Assembly (NCBI RefSeq): GCF_020379485.1
Contig: NC_063448.1
Location: 5,231,726-5,295,725, forward strand
Origin: Brassica napus
Lineage: Eukaryota; Streptophyta; Magnoliopsida; Brassicales; Brassicaceae
Direction: 5' to 3'
Length of the DNA: 64,000 nt
A model generated the notes under the pieces. That model saw only the letters and a program-made list of their open reading frames with translations. It was not told the DNA's origin and searched no databases. Positions within the stretch are counted from its first letter, which is position 1. Every line of letters begins with the position of its first letter. Below are positions 22,077-33,732 of this stretch, in pieces. Position numbers and translations under genes: made by a program.

Positions 22077-22090
22077 GTGTATATATGGCT
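22077..22090 (-). promoter_or_regulatory. Candidate TATA box of HRS1
   Basis: The minus strand reads CCATATATACAC about 95-105 bp upstream of the HRS1 ATG, a plausible TATA position. Sequence match only. Confidence 0.35.
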
Positions 22091-22627
22091 CTATAAAGCC
22101 TCTCAAGGATCACTATCTTGATAGAATAAAAAACATAGTCGGCATGTCGCATTACATGACGAGTCTTGCGGTTCATGTTTTTATATTTTATACGCCTTAA
22201 TGTGCTTAAATATTACGTTTATAAAAGACACAACTAATATGGTTATTTGTTTTGTTATGGTATAGTAGTAGATAGGGGATGGTGAATACTCGGTACTGTG
22301 ATTCCGAGTTTTTAGAATAAAATGCTGTAAAACAAAGCACATTTTAAGAAAGTATTGAATCTTTATTCTTCGGGATTTTATTTAAAATTGAATTTAAGAA
22401 GATAAAAGTCAAATATAAATGAGTAAATTAAGTATAGTTTTATATTACAGTTGTATTTTTATAAAAAAAAATTACTGATGTATTCTATAAAGTATGAAGA
22501 AAGCTATAGTGGATTATTCATGCTACAAATCATGTTCAATTTTATCATTTTGAACAAAAAAAGAATCAGTTTATCATCATTACAATTTTGTAATGGATAC
22601 AGTCGGAGTCTCGCAAAGTTTCTGTAA
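22091..22627. other. Upstream region of HRS1
   Basis: AT-rich, no ORF of interest. It separates HRS1 from the Sirevirus insertion by about 0.65 kb, so any distal promoter elements of HRS1 beyond that are displaced by the transposon. Confidence 0.5.
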
Positions 22628-22632
22628 GTTTC

Positions 22633-23280
22633 TGTAAATACAAGAACTAACTCACATAGTAAAACACAGAGTACATCAGAGAATATCTCTACAAAGATAT
22701 GTGTTATTACTAGTATTCTTTTAAAGCAAACTTACAAGTATCTTTTTAAACAGAACTCGAACAAGATCAAGACCCTTCTTGACTTGCTCCCCTAGCCTTA
22801 CACGTCATATTTTAAGATCGAATACAAGATCTCTAGAACCTCTACCCCTTAGCTCTTAGTGTTATTCGCTCGGTTACAAGCTTAGCGAACTCCACTCTTA
22901 TGCTAAGAATACAATTCTCTCGACAACCCTAATCCACAGGTCGAGTATGACTATATATACAATACAGCCAAGTCGGATATCCACGCCTATCTACCCAATA
23001 TTCCCTATCTACCCAAATATGGCAAGTTCCCTAAAACCTCTCCAAAGTCTTTTAGAAAACTTCCATCGTGAGATCTCCCTTCTCTACGGTGAATCTCTTC
23101 AAGCTTGCTCCCCAAGATATCTTCGTATCAACTTAGGCTTGATACGCAATCCATCCTTCAAGTAGCAATCTTCATCTTGACTTGTTCATCCGCACGTACA
23201 CTTCTCTGTTGCAGACTCAGCTCCATTTGCTGCTGTACTTGCGTCTGTATCAGAACGTCCATCTGATCTTTGCATCTACA
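22633..23280 (-). repeat. 3' LTR of the Sirevirus (648 bp)
   Basis: Minus-strand 5' end TGTAGATGCAAAG and 3' end TATTTACA. It is highly similar to 30515-31062. Adjacent to it on the internal side is the polypurine tract. Confidence 0.92.
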
Positions 23281-23600
23281 ATCTCCCCCTTTTAGCTTTG
23301 GATGTCTCTCAAGTACCTGCACAGATCCGCTCAAACAGCCACACACATTCGAACATATATATCTTGAATAATACGTGCATTGAAATTGAAATTAAGGTTC
23401 AAAACATGCGAGTTCAAGAGTTAAAGATAAACATAAAACCAAAACACAAAAACCAGCAACATTGTTTTATCTCTCACTCCCCCATAATTAAAAAACCGAG
23501 AAAAAGAAAAAATTTCTCCCCCATAATCTAGTTCCCCTGATCATCTTGCTGCTGCGGATCGTCTGTCTCTTCTTCTCCCCCTGCTTGAGAGCATACATAG
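23281..23600 (-). promoter_or_regulatory. Multiplied polypurine tracts beside the 3' LTR
   Basis: The minus strand carries GCTAAAAGGGGGAGAT directly against the LTR (23281-23296), plus GGGGGAG-type tracts near 23478, 23518 and 23578. A polypurine tract primes plus-strand synthesis; several copies upstream of the 3' LTR are a known Sirevirus trait. Confidence 0.75.
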
Positions 23601-25283
23601 TTAAAATTCATAAAGATCGGAGTAAATAAATAACCAGATAGAAGTCTTACTTGGAAACAACATGCTTGCAATCTGTCCCACGACGCTAGTCAGAGTCTGC
23701 ATCGCAGTTGCAAGCTGTTGAATTGCTTTGGAGGTCGTATCCAGAGCCAGCTTTGCCTCTTCAGCATCTATCGGTTGTCCTGGAAATGCAACTGATCCGA
23801 GGTGAATGATCTGGAACTTTCCAGCAGCTCGCGGAGACTGTCTCGGTGGCACATACCCAGAAGGAGCAGTCCTCTCAGATCGAGGAGTGCTTGGAGGTGG
23901 TCCAGAAGGAGGTGCTGCAGTTGATGTTGATGCAGATTTCCCTTTCTTCTTAGTCTGCCTCTGAGCTTTCTTTTCAGCCTCTCGTTCTTCCTTTTGATTC
24001 TTGAGATATTCTTCTCCCATAAGAGGATCCTTCTTGTATGGAATCACAGGCACAAGTTTCTCTCTTGGTATTCTATGCACCATGTGCTGCATCTGAAGCA
24101 CACCATAGATGGTACGTGGAAATATCAACCACCTCGTGTCCTTCTTTTCTCCCTCTTTTTGAATGACTCCGAGGTTAAGAACTTGATTGTAGACCATCAC
24201 TCCTATGTCAACACGGACTCCATGAAACATCTTATAAACGAGTTTTACACGATCAATGGACACGGCATTTTTGTTAGACGAAGGTACCCAGTTGTATGCT
24301 GCAAGAACTAGAAGTGCAGCTTTACATGGAGACAAAGAGCTTGACGTGAGGTTCTTCATCTCTCGTATCCCCTCGGTCAAGAAGTCAGCAATCTCGTCAT
24401 TATTAACTTCATCCATGGTTTCCTATACTTCTAGCTCCTCTCCTTAAAGTGGTGAAACATCGAAGTATTGATCAATCATGGCCGGAGAAAATTCATACTT
24501 TTGCCGTCGTACTGTCACTATGACTTCTGATCCTCTGGTCATCTCCCCAGGCAAGGCTGCATAGAATTCCTTCACGATCTCAGGAATGTAACCTCTTAGG
24601 CCTGTGACAGTCTTCTCCAGTTGCCCTTTCTTGATTATACTCAGATATCCCCACGTGTCTTCTGAGCTTAGATCCACAGAACGTTCTGGAATAATCTCTC
24701 TAGAGGCAAAACTTGCATACATTTGCTCTGCGAGACGTTCTGCACCTGAAGTTGTTTTGGCCTTCGCTTGAGATTTGATTCCTGAGGCAGAGGTTTTCCT
24801 GGTCGATTTTCTCAGAGGATTGCTCTGCGTTGCTGATGATGGAGCTTTCCTCTTTTTTTCTTTCTCCTTAACACTGATTGATGGTTCCACGTGTTCAGCA
24901 TCAACTTCCTCAACTTCGCTTGAGTCAGTGTTCTCCGAGTCATCTTCTTCCTTAGATTCTCCTGAAGAGACTTCAATCGCTTTAATTCGATTTTCTTTGC
25001 AAGCCTTGGTTGCATCAGCTCCTTTTGGAATCGCTTCAGAGGATTGTTTACTTCTTCCCTCCTTCATGTTCTTCTTCTTCCTTGTTGATCCCACTGGTTC
25101 TGACTCGACATCTGACTCAGGATTCAGTTGTTCGGCTGCGGTATGAAGATCTTCGGACAATGGTTGAGACGTCTTGCTCTGCTGTGGCGTCGTTTGCTCC
25201 TCATCATCAGAGTAGTCTACGAGATTCAAAGGTGGTGGGTTTGAATATTTTCCGGCGGTGGAAGGGTTCTTGTTCATCGACAT
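23601..25283 (-). pseudogene. Sirevirus envelope-like third ORF, interrupted
   Basis: Two open segments in the same frame, 25283-24444 (279 residues) and 24416-23601 (271 residues), separated by two in-frame stops nine codons apart. The first has a Ser/Glu/Lys-rich N-terminus (ESDVESEPVGSTRKKK, SEVEEVDAEHVEP) then a folded part with ERSVDLSSEDTWGYL, IPEIVKEFYAALPG and YEFSPAMIDQYFDV, resembling the 'putative plant transposon protein' domain. The second continues with LTSSSLSPCKAALLVLAAYN, a Lys-rich and Pro/Ser-rich linker, and a hydrophobic helix near the end. Position between pol and the 3' LTR matches Sirevirus ORF3, called envelope-like by position; a role in envelope function is unproven. 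Confidence 0.75.
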
Positions 25284-26316
25284 GATTTCTTGAGAGAGAG
25301 AGAGATTTCTTTCTTTTGGGACTTTTGAGCTTTGAGAGCAAAAAGAATTGTTAGAGAGATAAGTTGGCGTCTACGGTTTATCAATGGGTAATCATTTCAT
25401 TTTTGGTCCATTACCTCCATGATCTCCTAGATATTCGCCATATCTCACACTCTCCAAAATGGAAGTTTTTCAAATTTCAAAAGTTCGAAATCTTCCATTT
25501 AGGCTCACACAATCTCTCTTTCCCTTTTTTTCTGATGTCGACACGTATTGCCCACTTATGACTTGATCGGACCGAATCTTCACTATTCCACTGTGACACT
25601 AGATGACATAGACTGGTAACATTTACTCAATGATTTTTGCTGACACAACCACTTAGACAAAAAAAAATATTTAGTACATTAAACACGCAAGCAATGATAG
25701 AACATGTGTCATACAGGTTAATTTTCTTTTTAATTTTTAAGTACACAAGATTTTTGTTTTACCTTTTCCTGTTTGACAACTGTTCGTCGAGTGATCCAGA
25801 GGCTGGCATAGCTTCTGCTACAGATGCACCCTTCTGCTATATTAGATCCTCATCTGATCATCAGACTTATTTCATGTCTAGTTTTCGGACAAATATGCAT
25901 TTATCATGTCCTGACTCAGTTTTTAACATTTATATGTCATGAGAGAGCTGGGGGTTGATACTTCTTTTTTTTTCTTGTCTTTTCTTTTTCTTTTTCTCTT
26001 TTCTTTTCTAAGAGTTTTCTTGTGCTCCCTTTTGGATGCTGGGAGACACATGACATCTTCTTCCCCTTGTTTCTTGATTGCTCTCTCGATGTGAAACCTG
26101 TACTTTTTGAGATCATGACGGCATATTTGGCAGCTCTTTTCCACTACTTGCTTCTGATGTAAGACAAAATCTGGATTGGTGCCTATGTATCAGCTCTTCC
26201 GTCATCCCCTGTACACTTACACAAACTTGTTACATCTCACAAACCCCAATGGAGTTTCGAAGAGTAACAAAACGGTTAAGATCTAAAGGTTTAGTGAAAT
26301 GATCAGCTAGTTGTAA
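25284..26316. other. Sirevirus spacer between pol and third ORF
   Basis: About 1 kb without supported coding sequence, inside the retrotransposon. It includes a C/T-rich tract at 25960-26010 and another near 25290. Confidence 0.6.
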
Positions 26317-29300
26317 TTATGTGACAAAGTGTTCAATCACTACCTGTTGTTCATCGACTAGTTCCCTGATGAAGTGATGTCGAATGTCAATGTGCTTGGT
26401 CCTTGAGTGTTGCACCGGATTCTTTGCTATCTCGATTGCACTCTTGTTGTCACAGTAGACCAGAAATGATCCAGTATCCATGCCATAGTCAGTAGACATT
26501 TGCTTCATCCACATCAGCTGTGTGCAGCAACTCCCCATCGTAATGTATTCTGCTTCTGCGGTAGACAATGATACAGAGTTCTGCTTCTTGCTTAACCATG
26601 CAATCATGTTGTTTCCGAGAAAGAAACATCCTCCACTGGTACTCTTCCGGTCGTCTACACTTCCTGCCCAATCTGCATCGGCGTATCCAGCAAGATTTCC
26701 ATTCGATCCCTTTGAGTAGTAGATCTCAAGGTTAGGCGTACCTTTGACATATCGAATGATTCTCTTAGTTGCCTCCAGATGAGACTTCTTTGGTTTTGCC
26801 TGATACCTAGCACATATCCCCACGCTCAGACTTAGATCTGGTCGACTAGCCGTGAGGTATAGTAAGCTCCCGATCATTCCTCTGTACAGCTTCGTGTCCA
26901 CTGGTTTACCTTCCTCATCTTTGCAACTCTTGTTTGTCGAGCTCTTTGGAGTTTTTGCCTCCTTGCAATGATCTAGTTGAAATCTCTTCAATAGTGCCTT
27001 TGCATAGGTACTTTGCGAGATGAAAACACCTTCTTCTGTCTGCTGTATTTGTAGCCCGAGGAAATATTTCAACTCTCCCACCATGCTCATCTCAAACTCC
27101 TTGGTCATGTCTCGAGTGAAACCATCTACAAATTGTTTAGATGTTCCTCCAAAAATGATGTCGTCAACATAGATCTGAACCACCAGCATTCATGTTTTCT
27201 TCTTCAGCACAAATAGTGTTTTATCAACACTTCCTCTGATGTAACCTTTGTCAACCAGAAAGTTTATCAACCTTTCATACCATGCTCGAGGTGCTTGCTT
27301 CAACCCGTATAGAGCTTTGTTGAGTTTGTACATCTACTCAGGATTAGTTGCGTCTTCAAAACCCTTTGGCTGATGCACATATACTTCTTCAGACAGTATC
27401 CCCTTCAGAAATGCACTCTTAACATCCATTTGGTACACTGCGAAGTTCATGATGCATGACATTCCAATGAACAGTCTGATAGACTCCAATCTAGCCACTG
27501 GAGCGAAGGTTTCTTCAAAATCAACTCCCTCGATTTGCGAATACCCCTGAGCCACTAATCTTGCTTTGTTCCTGACCACTATTCCATTCTCACCAATCTT
27601 GTTCTTGAAGATCCACTTAGTCCCAACTATGTGACCATTAGAAGGCTTCTTCACTAACTCCCATACATCATTTCTGATGAACTGTTCTATTTCCTCCTGC
27701 ATGGCTTGAATCCAGAACTCATCCGAAAGTGCTTTGGTGTGATCTTTTGGTCCAATATTTGAGACAAAGCATGCTGACTGCACCATTTCTCTGAAGTTGA
27801 TCTTCACACCTCTTGTTCTTCTCCCTTCATTCACGTTCCCAATGACATCATTAGATGAGTGATTTTGTGAATGTTTAGAGTGATTGTCTCCTGTGTCAAT
27901 TCTGAGGAAGTTGTTGTGTCATTCGTTGATTCAGTTGATGGGTCCTTTGTTGCATCCGCTGGCGTAGGTTTCTTCTGTTCCTCATCATTTTCTCATTCCA
28001 CTGTTGTGACATCATCGAACACAACATTTACTGATTCCATGATCATCAGGGACCTCAAGTTGTAGACTCTGAAGGCTGTGTTGTTTTCTGAGTATCCTAG
28101 GAACATGCCTTCGTCGCTTCTTGCATCAAACTTGCCAAGATGCTCTTTGTTGTTGAGGATGTAGCACTTACACCCAAAAACATGAAAGTAACTGAGGTTT
28201 GGTGTTTTTCCTTTCCATAGTTCATACGGAGTTTTTATAGTTCCTCTTTTGAACATAGACACGATTTATGATGTAGCATGCGGTGCTAATAGCCTCTGCC
28301 CAAAACCTCTGCTTCACATTGTTACCACGCATCATAGCTCGCGTCATCTCCTGAAGCGTGCGATTCTTCCTTTCTACTACTCCATTTTGTTGAGGAGTTC
28401 TAGGTGCAGCAAATTGTTGAACTATTTTGTGCCGTCCACAGAAATTACTCATGGCTTCATTCTGGAATTCTCCCCCATGATCACTGCGAATCTACTTCAG
28501 TCGTCTCTTCCCATTTGTAACTTGAAGAGCCCAGATCTTGAAGCTTTCCAGTGTATCAGACTTTTCACGAGTGAATCTGACTCATGTAAACCTTGAGTAG
28601 TCATCAACCAGAGCTAGAACATACCTCTTCCCTGCTATGCTCTCTGTCTGCATAGGACCCATGACATCCATGTGTACCATTTCAAGCATATCGTTTGACT
28701 GAATATCTTGAATCATCTTGTGTTGAACTTTGACTTGCTTTCCTTGATTGCACGGTCCGCATACAGTCTTCTATGTTTCCTCCAGCTGAGGAATGCCTCT
28801 GACTGCCCCTTTTCTGATGATGTTGGTCATATGCCTCATGTTCATGTGACCAATTCTTTGATACCACAGACTTGTTTCATCATGTGCAACAAAGCACTGT
28901 TGTACACTCTGCCATACATAGCAGTTGTTAGCAGATCGTACTCCATGGAGCATGACTCTGTTTTCCTCATTCACAGCTTTGCATTCTCTCCTTGTGAAGT
29001 GAACTATCAACCCTTCATCACACAATTGATTGATGCTGATTAGGGTTGATTTTAATCCCTTGACTAAGAACACATCCTTCAGAGGTGGTTTGGTTTTAAC
29101 AGTCATTCCTTTGCCTTTGATCGCTCCTTGGCTTCCATCGCCAAATGTGACTCTACCTCCTTTCAATGGCTTTATCTCTCTAGGATTCTTGTGTGTTCCT
29201 GTCATATGACGAGAGCAACCACTGTCGAAGTACCATGGATTTTCATCTTTGGATATCAATGCCACTGCTTCTGATACAAGTGCCATGCTGCATCTTGGAC

Positions 29301-29412
29301 CTCCGTGATTAGATTGGTTAGTTGATTTCACTGTTGTACGTCCTAAATCAGATTTCCTGATCCAGACTTGATTTCGAGAGCCATTCCACCAGTACTTTCC
29401 TTGTCTCAGCAA
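26317..29412 (-). pseudogene. Sirevirus pol (protease, integrase, RT, RNase H), interrupted
   Basis: Minus-strand order: protease with intact active site WYFDSGCSRHMTG (near 29225), GAG pre-integrase (SLWYQRIGHMNMRHM), integrase core (RSDHGGEF near 28480, TPQQNGVVERKNRTLQEM), reverse transcriptase (27834-27334: [42 protein letters not shown]; then YKLNKALYGLKQAPRAWYE and catalytic YVDDIIFG), and RNase H (LAGYADADWAGS, AWLSKKQNSVSLSTAEAEYI, KHIDIRHHFIREL). Stops interrupt it, among them one before the conserved KLNKALYGLKQ block near 27334, one directly before MLVVQIYVDD near 27190, and one before the integrase RSDHGGEF motif. Confidence 0.9.
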
Positions 29413-29417
29413 CTGAT

Positions 29418-30518
29418 TTACTTTTTCCCAAAAGTGATAGCATTTCTTCTTGATGTGACCCGGTTTTCCACAGTAGTAACATCCTCTCTCCTGCTAAATC
29501 TTTGATCGTCCCACCTTCTGGAGATTCTTAACTTTCTCAGCACCAATCTTTGAGGTAGTACCTTCAGTTGTTGTTCTCCCTTTAGAGTTGGAGCTTGGCA
29601 CAAATTTGATGGGTTCTGTATCACCCTTTCCATCCCCAGTGTATCCTAGACCTCGAGAAGTCTGATCCTGTCTTCTCAGACTCAAGATTTTATCAAGTTC
29701 ATTTGACCCAGTGAGCATTCTGACAGTCTTGTAATGATGTTCCAGCTTGACATTTAAGTCTGATGATCGAGCCTTCTCGTTTTTCACTTGTTTCTCTAGT
29801 AATTCAATATGAACAGCAAGTCGTACATTCTCCTTTTTCAGATCTGAGGTGTTTGCCTCCTTTTTTCTTTCATCATCATGTTATTTCCTGAGATTTATCA
29901 CCGTGTCTTCCAGCCAGCTTTTCTCCTTTTTGAGACATAGATTCTCCTAACCAATCTACCGTCGGACACAGTTCTTGATAGCTCATTCTATCATCATCAT
30001 ATGCACTTGATTGATCATCATCAGTATCAGTTTCTCCTTCCACAAATTATGTGATGCCAATGAATGCTACGAAGTTAGTCAGCTCATCTTCATCACTGTC
30101 TTCTTCTGAGTCTATCACATCAATCTCGATCATAGATTTCTCACGTCTCCTCTTCTGATCATTGACGCATTCCAGTTGAGTGTGTCCAATTCCTTTTCAC
30201 TTGTAGCACTTGATTTCTCTCCTCCGAACAGTTGGACAATCAGTTTTATAATGTTCATACCCCTTGCACTCATGACACTGAACCTCCGCTTTATGATCAT
30301 TCTTTTCTGACTCAGATGTTCGTTTCTCACTTTCTGCAGCACGTTGTGATGTACTTCCTCTTCTCTGACCTGATTCGGCTCTACAAGCATACTTACTGGA
30401 TCATCGTCATCTTCTTTGTCATCTGAATCTTGTAATACCAGTGCAACTCCCTTTCCTTTCTTTCCTCTGTCAATCTCCATTTCATGTGCTCTAAACATCC
30501 CTACTACTTCATCAAAAC
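29418..30518 (-). pseudogene. Sirevirus gag, N-terminally deleted
   Basis: Gag remnants on the minus strand: VVGMFRAHEMEIDRGKKGKG near 30480, an acidic stretch (DSDDKEDDDDP), a first CCHC-type knuckle CHECKGYEHYKTDCP near 30270, a second CYK...GHTQLEC interrupted by a stop, and a third knuckle CYYCGKPGHIKKKC near 29465. The start is missing because the internal deletion fuses LTR sequence to gag at about 30515. Confidence 0.8.
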
Positions 30519-31062
30519 TTACAAGTATCTCTTTAAACAGAACTCGAACAAGATCAAGACCCTTCTTGACTTGCTCCCTTAGCCTCACACGTCCTAAGAT
30601 CGAATACAAGATCTCTAGAACCTCTACCCCCTAGCTCTTAGTGTTATTCGCTCGCTTACAAGCTTAGCGAACTCCACTCTTATGGTAAGAATACAATTCT
30701 CTCGACAACCCTAATCCACAGGTCGAGTATGACTATATATACAATATAGCCAAGTCGGCTATCCACGCTTATCTACCCAATATTCTCTATATACCCAAAT
30801 ATGGCAAGTTCCCTAAAACCTCTCTAAAGTCTTTTAGAAAACTTCCATCGTGAGATCTCCCTTCTCCAAGGTGAATCTCTTCAAGCTTGCTCCCCAAGAT
30901 ATCTTCGTATCAACTTAGCCTTGATCCGCAATCCATCCTTCAAGTAGCAATCTTCATCTTGACTTGTTCATCCGCATGTACACTTCTCTGTTGCAGACTC
31001 TGCTCCATTCGCTGTTGTACTTGCGTCTGTATCAGAAAGTCCATCTGATCTTTGCATCTACA
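30515..31062 (-). repeat. 5' LTR of the Sirevirus, 3'-truncated (548 bp)
   Basis: Matches 22728-23280 nearly base for base but lacks the last roughly 100 bp (minus sense), where it joins gag. The outer end TGTAGATGCAAAG abuts TSD GTTTC at 31063. Confidence 0.9.
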
Positions 31063-31142
31063 GTTTCCGGGTGGAACTGGATTTAGTAATTCGTAGAATA
31101 AAATGGAATGATATGAAAAGTGGAAACATAGATAACACATTT

Positions 31143-31779
31143 TGTTGGTTAATTAGGGGTTGTAACCCATAAAATTGGGAATTATATACTTGGATAATGA
31201 TTGAATCACCGTGCTTTTCTTAATGAGTATTTCGATCCTATTCCAAACCTTGGGTTACACGAAATCTCTCTGTAGGATAAGACAATCAAAGTCTCACTCT
31301 TGTTCTAGACTAAGATACAAGAGAAACAAATAGAGCTTTAGTGTTTATCTATGTTTCTTCAAAGTTTTTGATGATCTTTGAACAATGAATCTTTTTCTCT
31401 CTCTCTTTCCTACTAACTATTAGTTTCTGATTTTCTTGTGATTCAAGTTATGAAGTTGTTATTTTTCCATTGCCTACAACTCCTTATATAGAGTACTAAA
31501 GGTTGCAATGGTTAACACCAACAGTTGCAATGGTTAGCACCAAGAGTTGTAATGGTCCAAGAGTTACAACTATTAAATCCAACAATTGCAATGGTTAACC
31601 AAAAGTCATATTGGTTCTTTACCAAAGGTTTTAATCATTAACGGTTGCAATGGTTTATCACCAAATGTTACATCGGTTTATCACTAGTAGTTACAATCAC
31701 AAACAGATGCATTTTTTTCATCTAAACAATTGCAATCCTTCACTTTAATAGTTGCAAAGATTCACTTAAATATCCAACA
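31143..31779. mobile_element. Solo LTR, 637 bp, with 5-bp TSD
   Basis: Begins TGTTGGTTAATTAGG and ends AAATATCCAACA (TGTTGG...CCAACA), flanked by CATTT at 31138-31142 and 31780-31784. A TATATAGAG motif at about 31484-31492 fits a plus-strand promoter. Downstream of it, GTTGCAATGGTTAACACC-like words recur with a period near 22 bp (31498-31700). No internal retrotransposon sequence remains, as expected after LTR-LTR recombination. The host flanks (AATAAAATGGAATGA on both sides) suggest it landed in an older repeat. Family not identified. Confidence 0.85.
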
Positions 31780-31784
31780 CATTT

Positions 31785-33174
31785 ATGATTAAAAATCGTG
31801 AATAAAATGGAATGAGATGAAATTAAATTCTATTTTTGTATTCCATAATTTTCATTATTTCATTTATTTACATTCCTTTTTTAAATTCCTTTTATTCATT
31901 CCTAAACTTTGACTATCAGCGTTCGTGTTATAGTAATTTTCTCTGGCAATAATCATATAACAAATTATTTGTTATTAGGAATTTGGAATAAAAATGCTGG
32001 CTTGTAGTAAGTACTAAATACTTAGATAAACCCGGAAAGAAAAGTGGCATGCATGAGCTTGCTATAGTTGTACAAAATTGTCAATATATGATGAGATCTA
32101 GGTTTTGTTAAAGGATGATCAATAAACTTGTACTGACCAATATATTTGACTTCAAACTCAAAAGCCAAATGTCTCTTCATAAAGAAGCCAAATCATGGGA
32201 GAAGGAAAAAAAAGCTGTACAAGAAGATAACCACATTTAAGTTTTTTCCCTCTCTATTATTTCATACAAAAATAAAATCCCGTTATCCATTTGGATTCAC
32301 ATATATTCTATAAAAATTATTGACTTTGTTCAATTCGTTCTATATATCTATTTATTCGTTTCCGTAGATGTACGTATAACATTTTTGACTCTTGACCGGT
32401 AAATATTGATTAGTTGGATCTTTATTATTGCCAAGTGAAACATGAAAAAAAAAACATAACGTGTTGGACTGTATTAGCAAAAATCCTCATGCTTCATTCC
32501 AAATTTCCAAGATAATGATACGCCAATGCCTTTCACAATCAACAGTAGTTTTGATTCGTACATACTTTTAATTTCTCTTATAATACTGTTTAGATGATAT
32601 TTTCATACATAAAAAAGAAGAAGACATTACTAACGATCTAGCTGTTATATTTAATGATATAATTATCGTGCCAATAAGCTTGAATTCGGTGATTATAAAG
32701 TCAATTTGTCTTTGATTAGATAGGAAATTATGAAATGAGTTGGCACATCGTATCGGTGTAAATCCCTATTTGCTTTTAATTGTCCCTTCAGAGATTCCGG
32801 GGAGTTAGAACACCTCCAGCAGAGGCTTTTAGAGAAAGTTCTAAAAAAAAACCTAAAAAAATAAATAAAAAAAAGATAAAACAGGAGAACCCCTGCTATT
32901 ATATGGCTTTTGGAATTGGTAAACCCCCCCCCCCATATGTGACCTTTCGGTATTGGTCGTCTCTCTCTTCCTTGATGCTTTTTTTTTCTTTCTCAGAAAT
33001 CTAGTCCTAGTTCCTAGTTGTTGTTCTCTTCCTCCAAATCCGCCCATGAAATCAAGGTGAAGATTCCAATTCTTTGAGTTTTTTGTATTGATTTGAAGCT
33101 TGTGAATCTAGTTGGAATTAAAATTTGGTTTTGATGATGAAACAAATTATTGTCTGAACTTCTTCCATTAACCA
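31785..33174. other. Intergenic stretch upstream of the HIPP-like gene
   Basis: No coding sequence supported. Mostly A/T-rich; a C run at 32923-32932 and purine-rich DNA at 32840-32885 occur in the presumed 5' region of the HIPP gene. Confidence 0.5.
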
Positions 33175-33732
33175 ATGACGAAAGAGAAGAAAAAGGATAA
33201 TGTCAGAGTAAGTTCATAAACTTAAATCTACCATCGTTTTTTTCAGTCCTCTGCTTTCAATTGAATTCTCTCACGAGATACTTCATTCTGTTTTTTTTTT
33301 TTTAATTTTCATGTAGTATATGAATGTCGAGTTCAACGTATCGATGCATTGCAACGAATGCGAGAGAAAAATCGCCAGAGTTATCTCTAAATTCAAAGGT
33401 AATCACTTTCACAGTTTAAGATAGATTTCACAATATATCCATACGTCTCCAACTTTTGGACGATCTATTAGTAAAAAAAACGTTTGGATGATCGATGAAT
33501 AGGAGTTGAAACATTTACGACGGATATGAATAGTCACAAGGTTGTGGTCACGGGAAGGCTTGATCCTAAGAAGTTGTTGAAGAAACTCAAGAAGAAGACA
33601 GGCAAGAGAGTGAAGATTGTAGCGAAGGATGTCACAAACCGGTTAAGTCAAAAGCCGTCCAATTCATGCAAGGCCGATGCCTTTGCTTCTTTGTTCGCAG
33701 GCAGCTTGCGGAGGCTGGTGTACATGTTGTGA
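33175..33732 (+). CDS. Heavy-metal-associated (HIPP-like) protein with foreign C-terminus
   Basis: Three exons, 33175-33207, 33317-33398 and 33503-33732, join in frame with GT/AG borders to 114 codons plus TGA. Residues 12-75 form a heavy-metal-associated (HMA) fold: YMNVEFNVSMHCNECERKIA carries the metal-binding CxxC (CNEC), followed by FKGVETFTTDMNSHKVVVTG and LKKLKKKTGKRVKIV. Such proteins are small cytosolic metallochaperone-like or isoprenylated HIPP proteins. From about residue 84 the frame leaves the family: the last codons (FAGSLRRLVYML) are read out of frame from the start of a FEY-like exon beginning at 33701. No CaaX farnesylation box remains. Whether it is expressed is unknown. 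Confidence 0.7.

Larger units (their letters stand above)
22633..31062 (-). mobile_element. Sirevirus-type Ty1/copia retrotransposon, degenerate
   Basis: An 8.43-kb element on the minus strand bounded by TG...CA LTR ends and 5-bp target duplications GTTTC at 22628-22632 and 31063-31067. Order from the 5' side (right): truncated LTR, gag with zinc knuckles, protease, integrase, reverse transcriptase, RNase H, a 1-kb spacer, an envelope-like third ORF, several polypurine tracts, and an intact 648-bp LTR. The third ORF behind pol and multiple polypurine tracts mark the Sirevirus lineage (Endovir/SIRE1 type). An internal deletion removed the 3' 100 bp of the 5' LTR, the primer-binding site and the gag N-terminus. 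Stops interrupt all coding regions. Confidence 0.92.

Noticed and set aside
24775..25146. Plus-strand hydrophobic ORF
   Set aside because: Antisense shadow of the Sirevirus envelope-like ORF.
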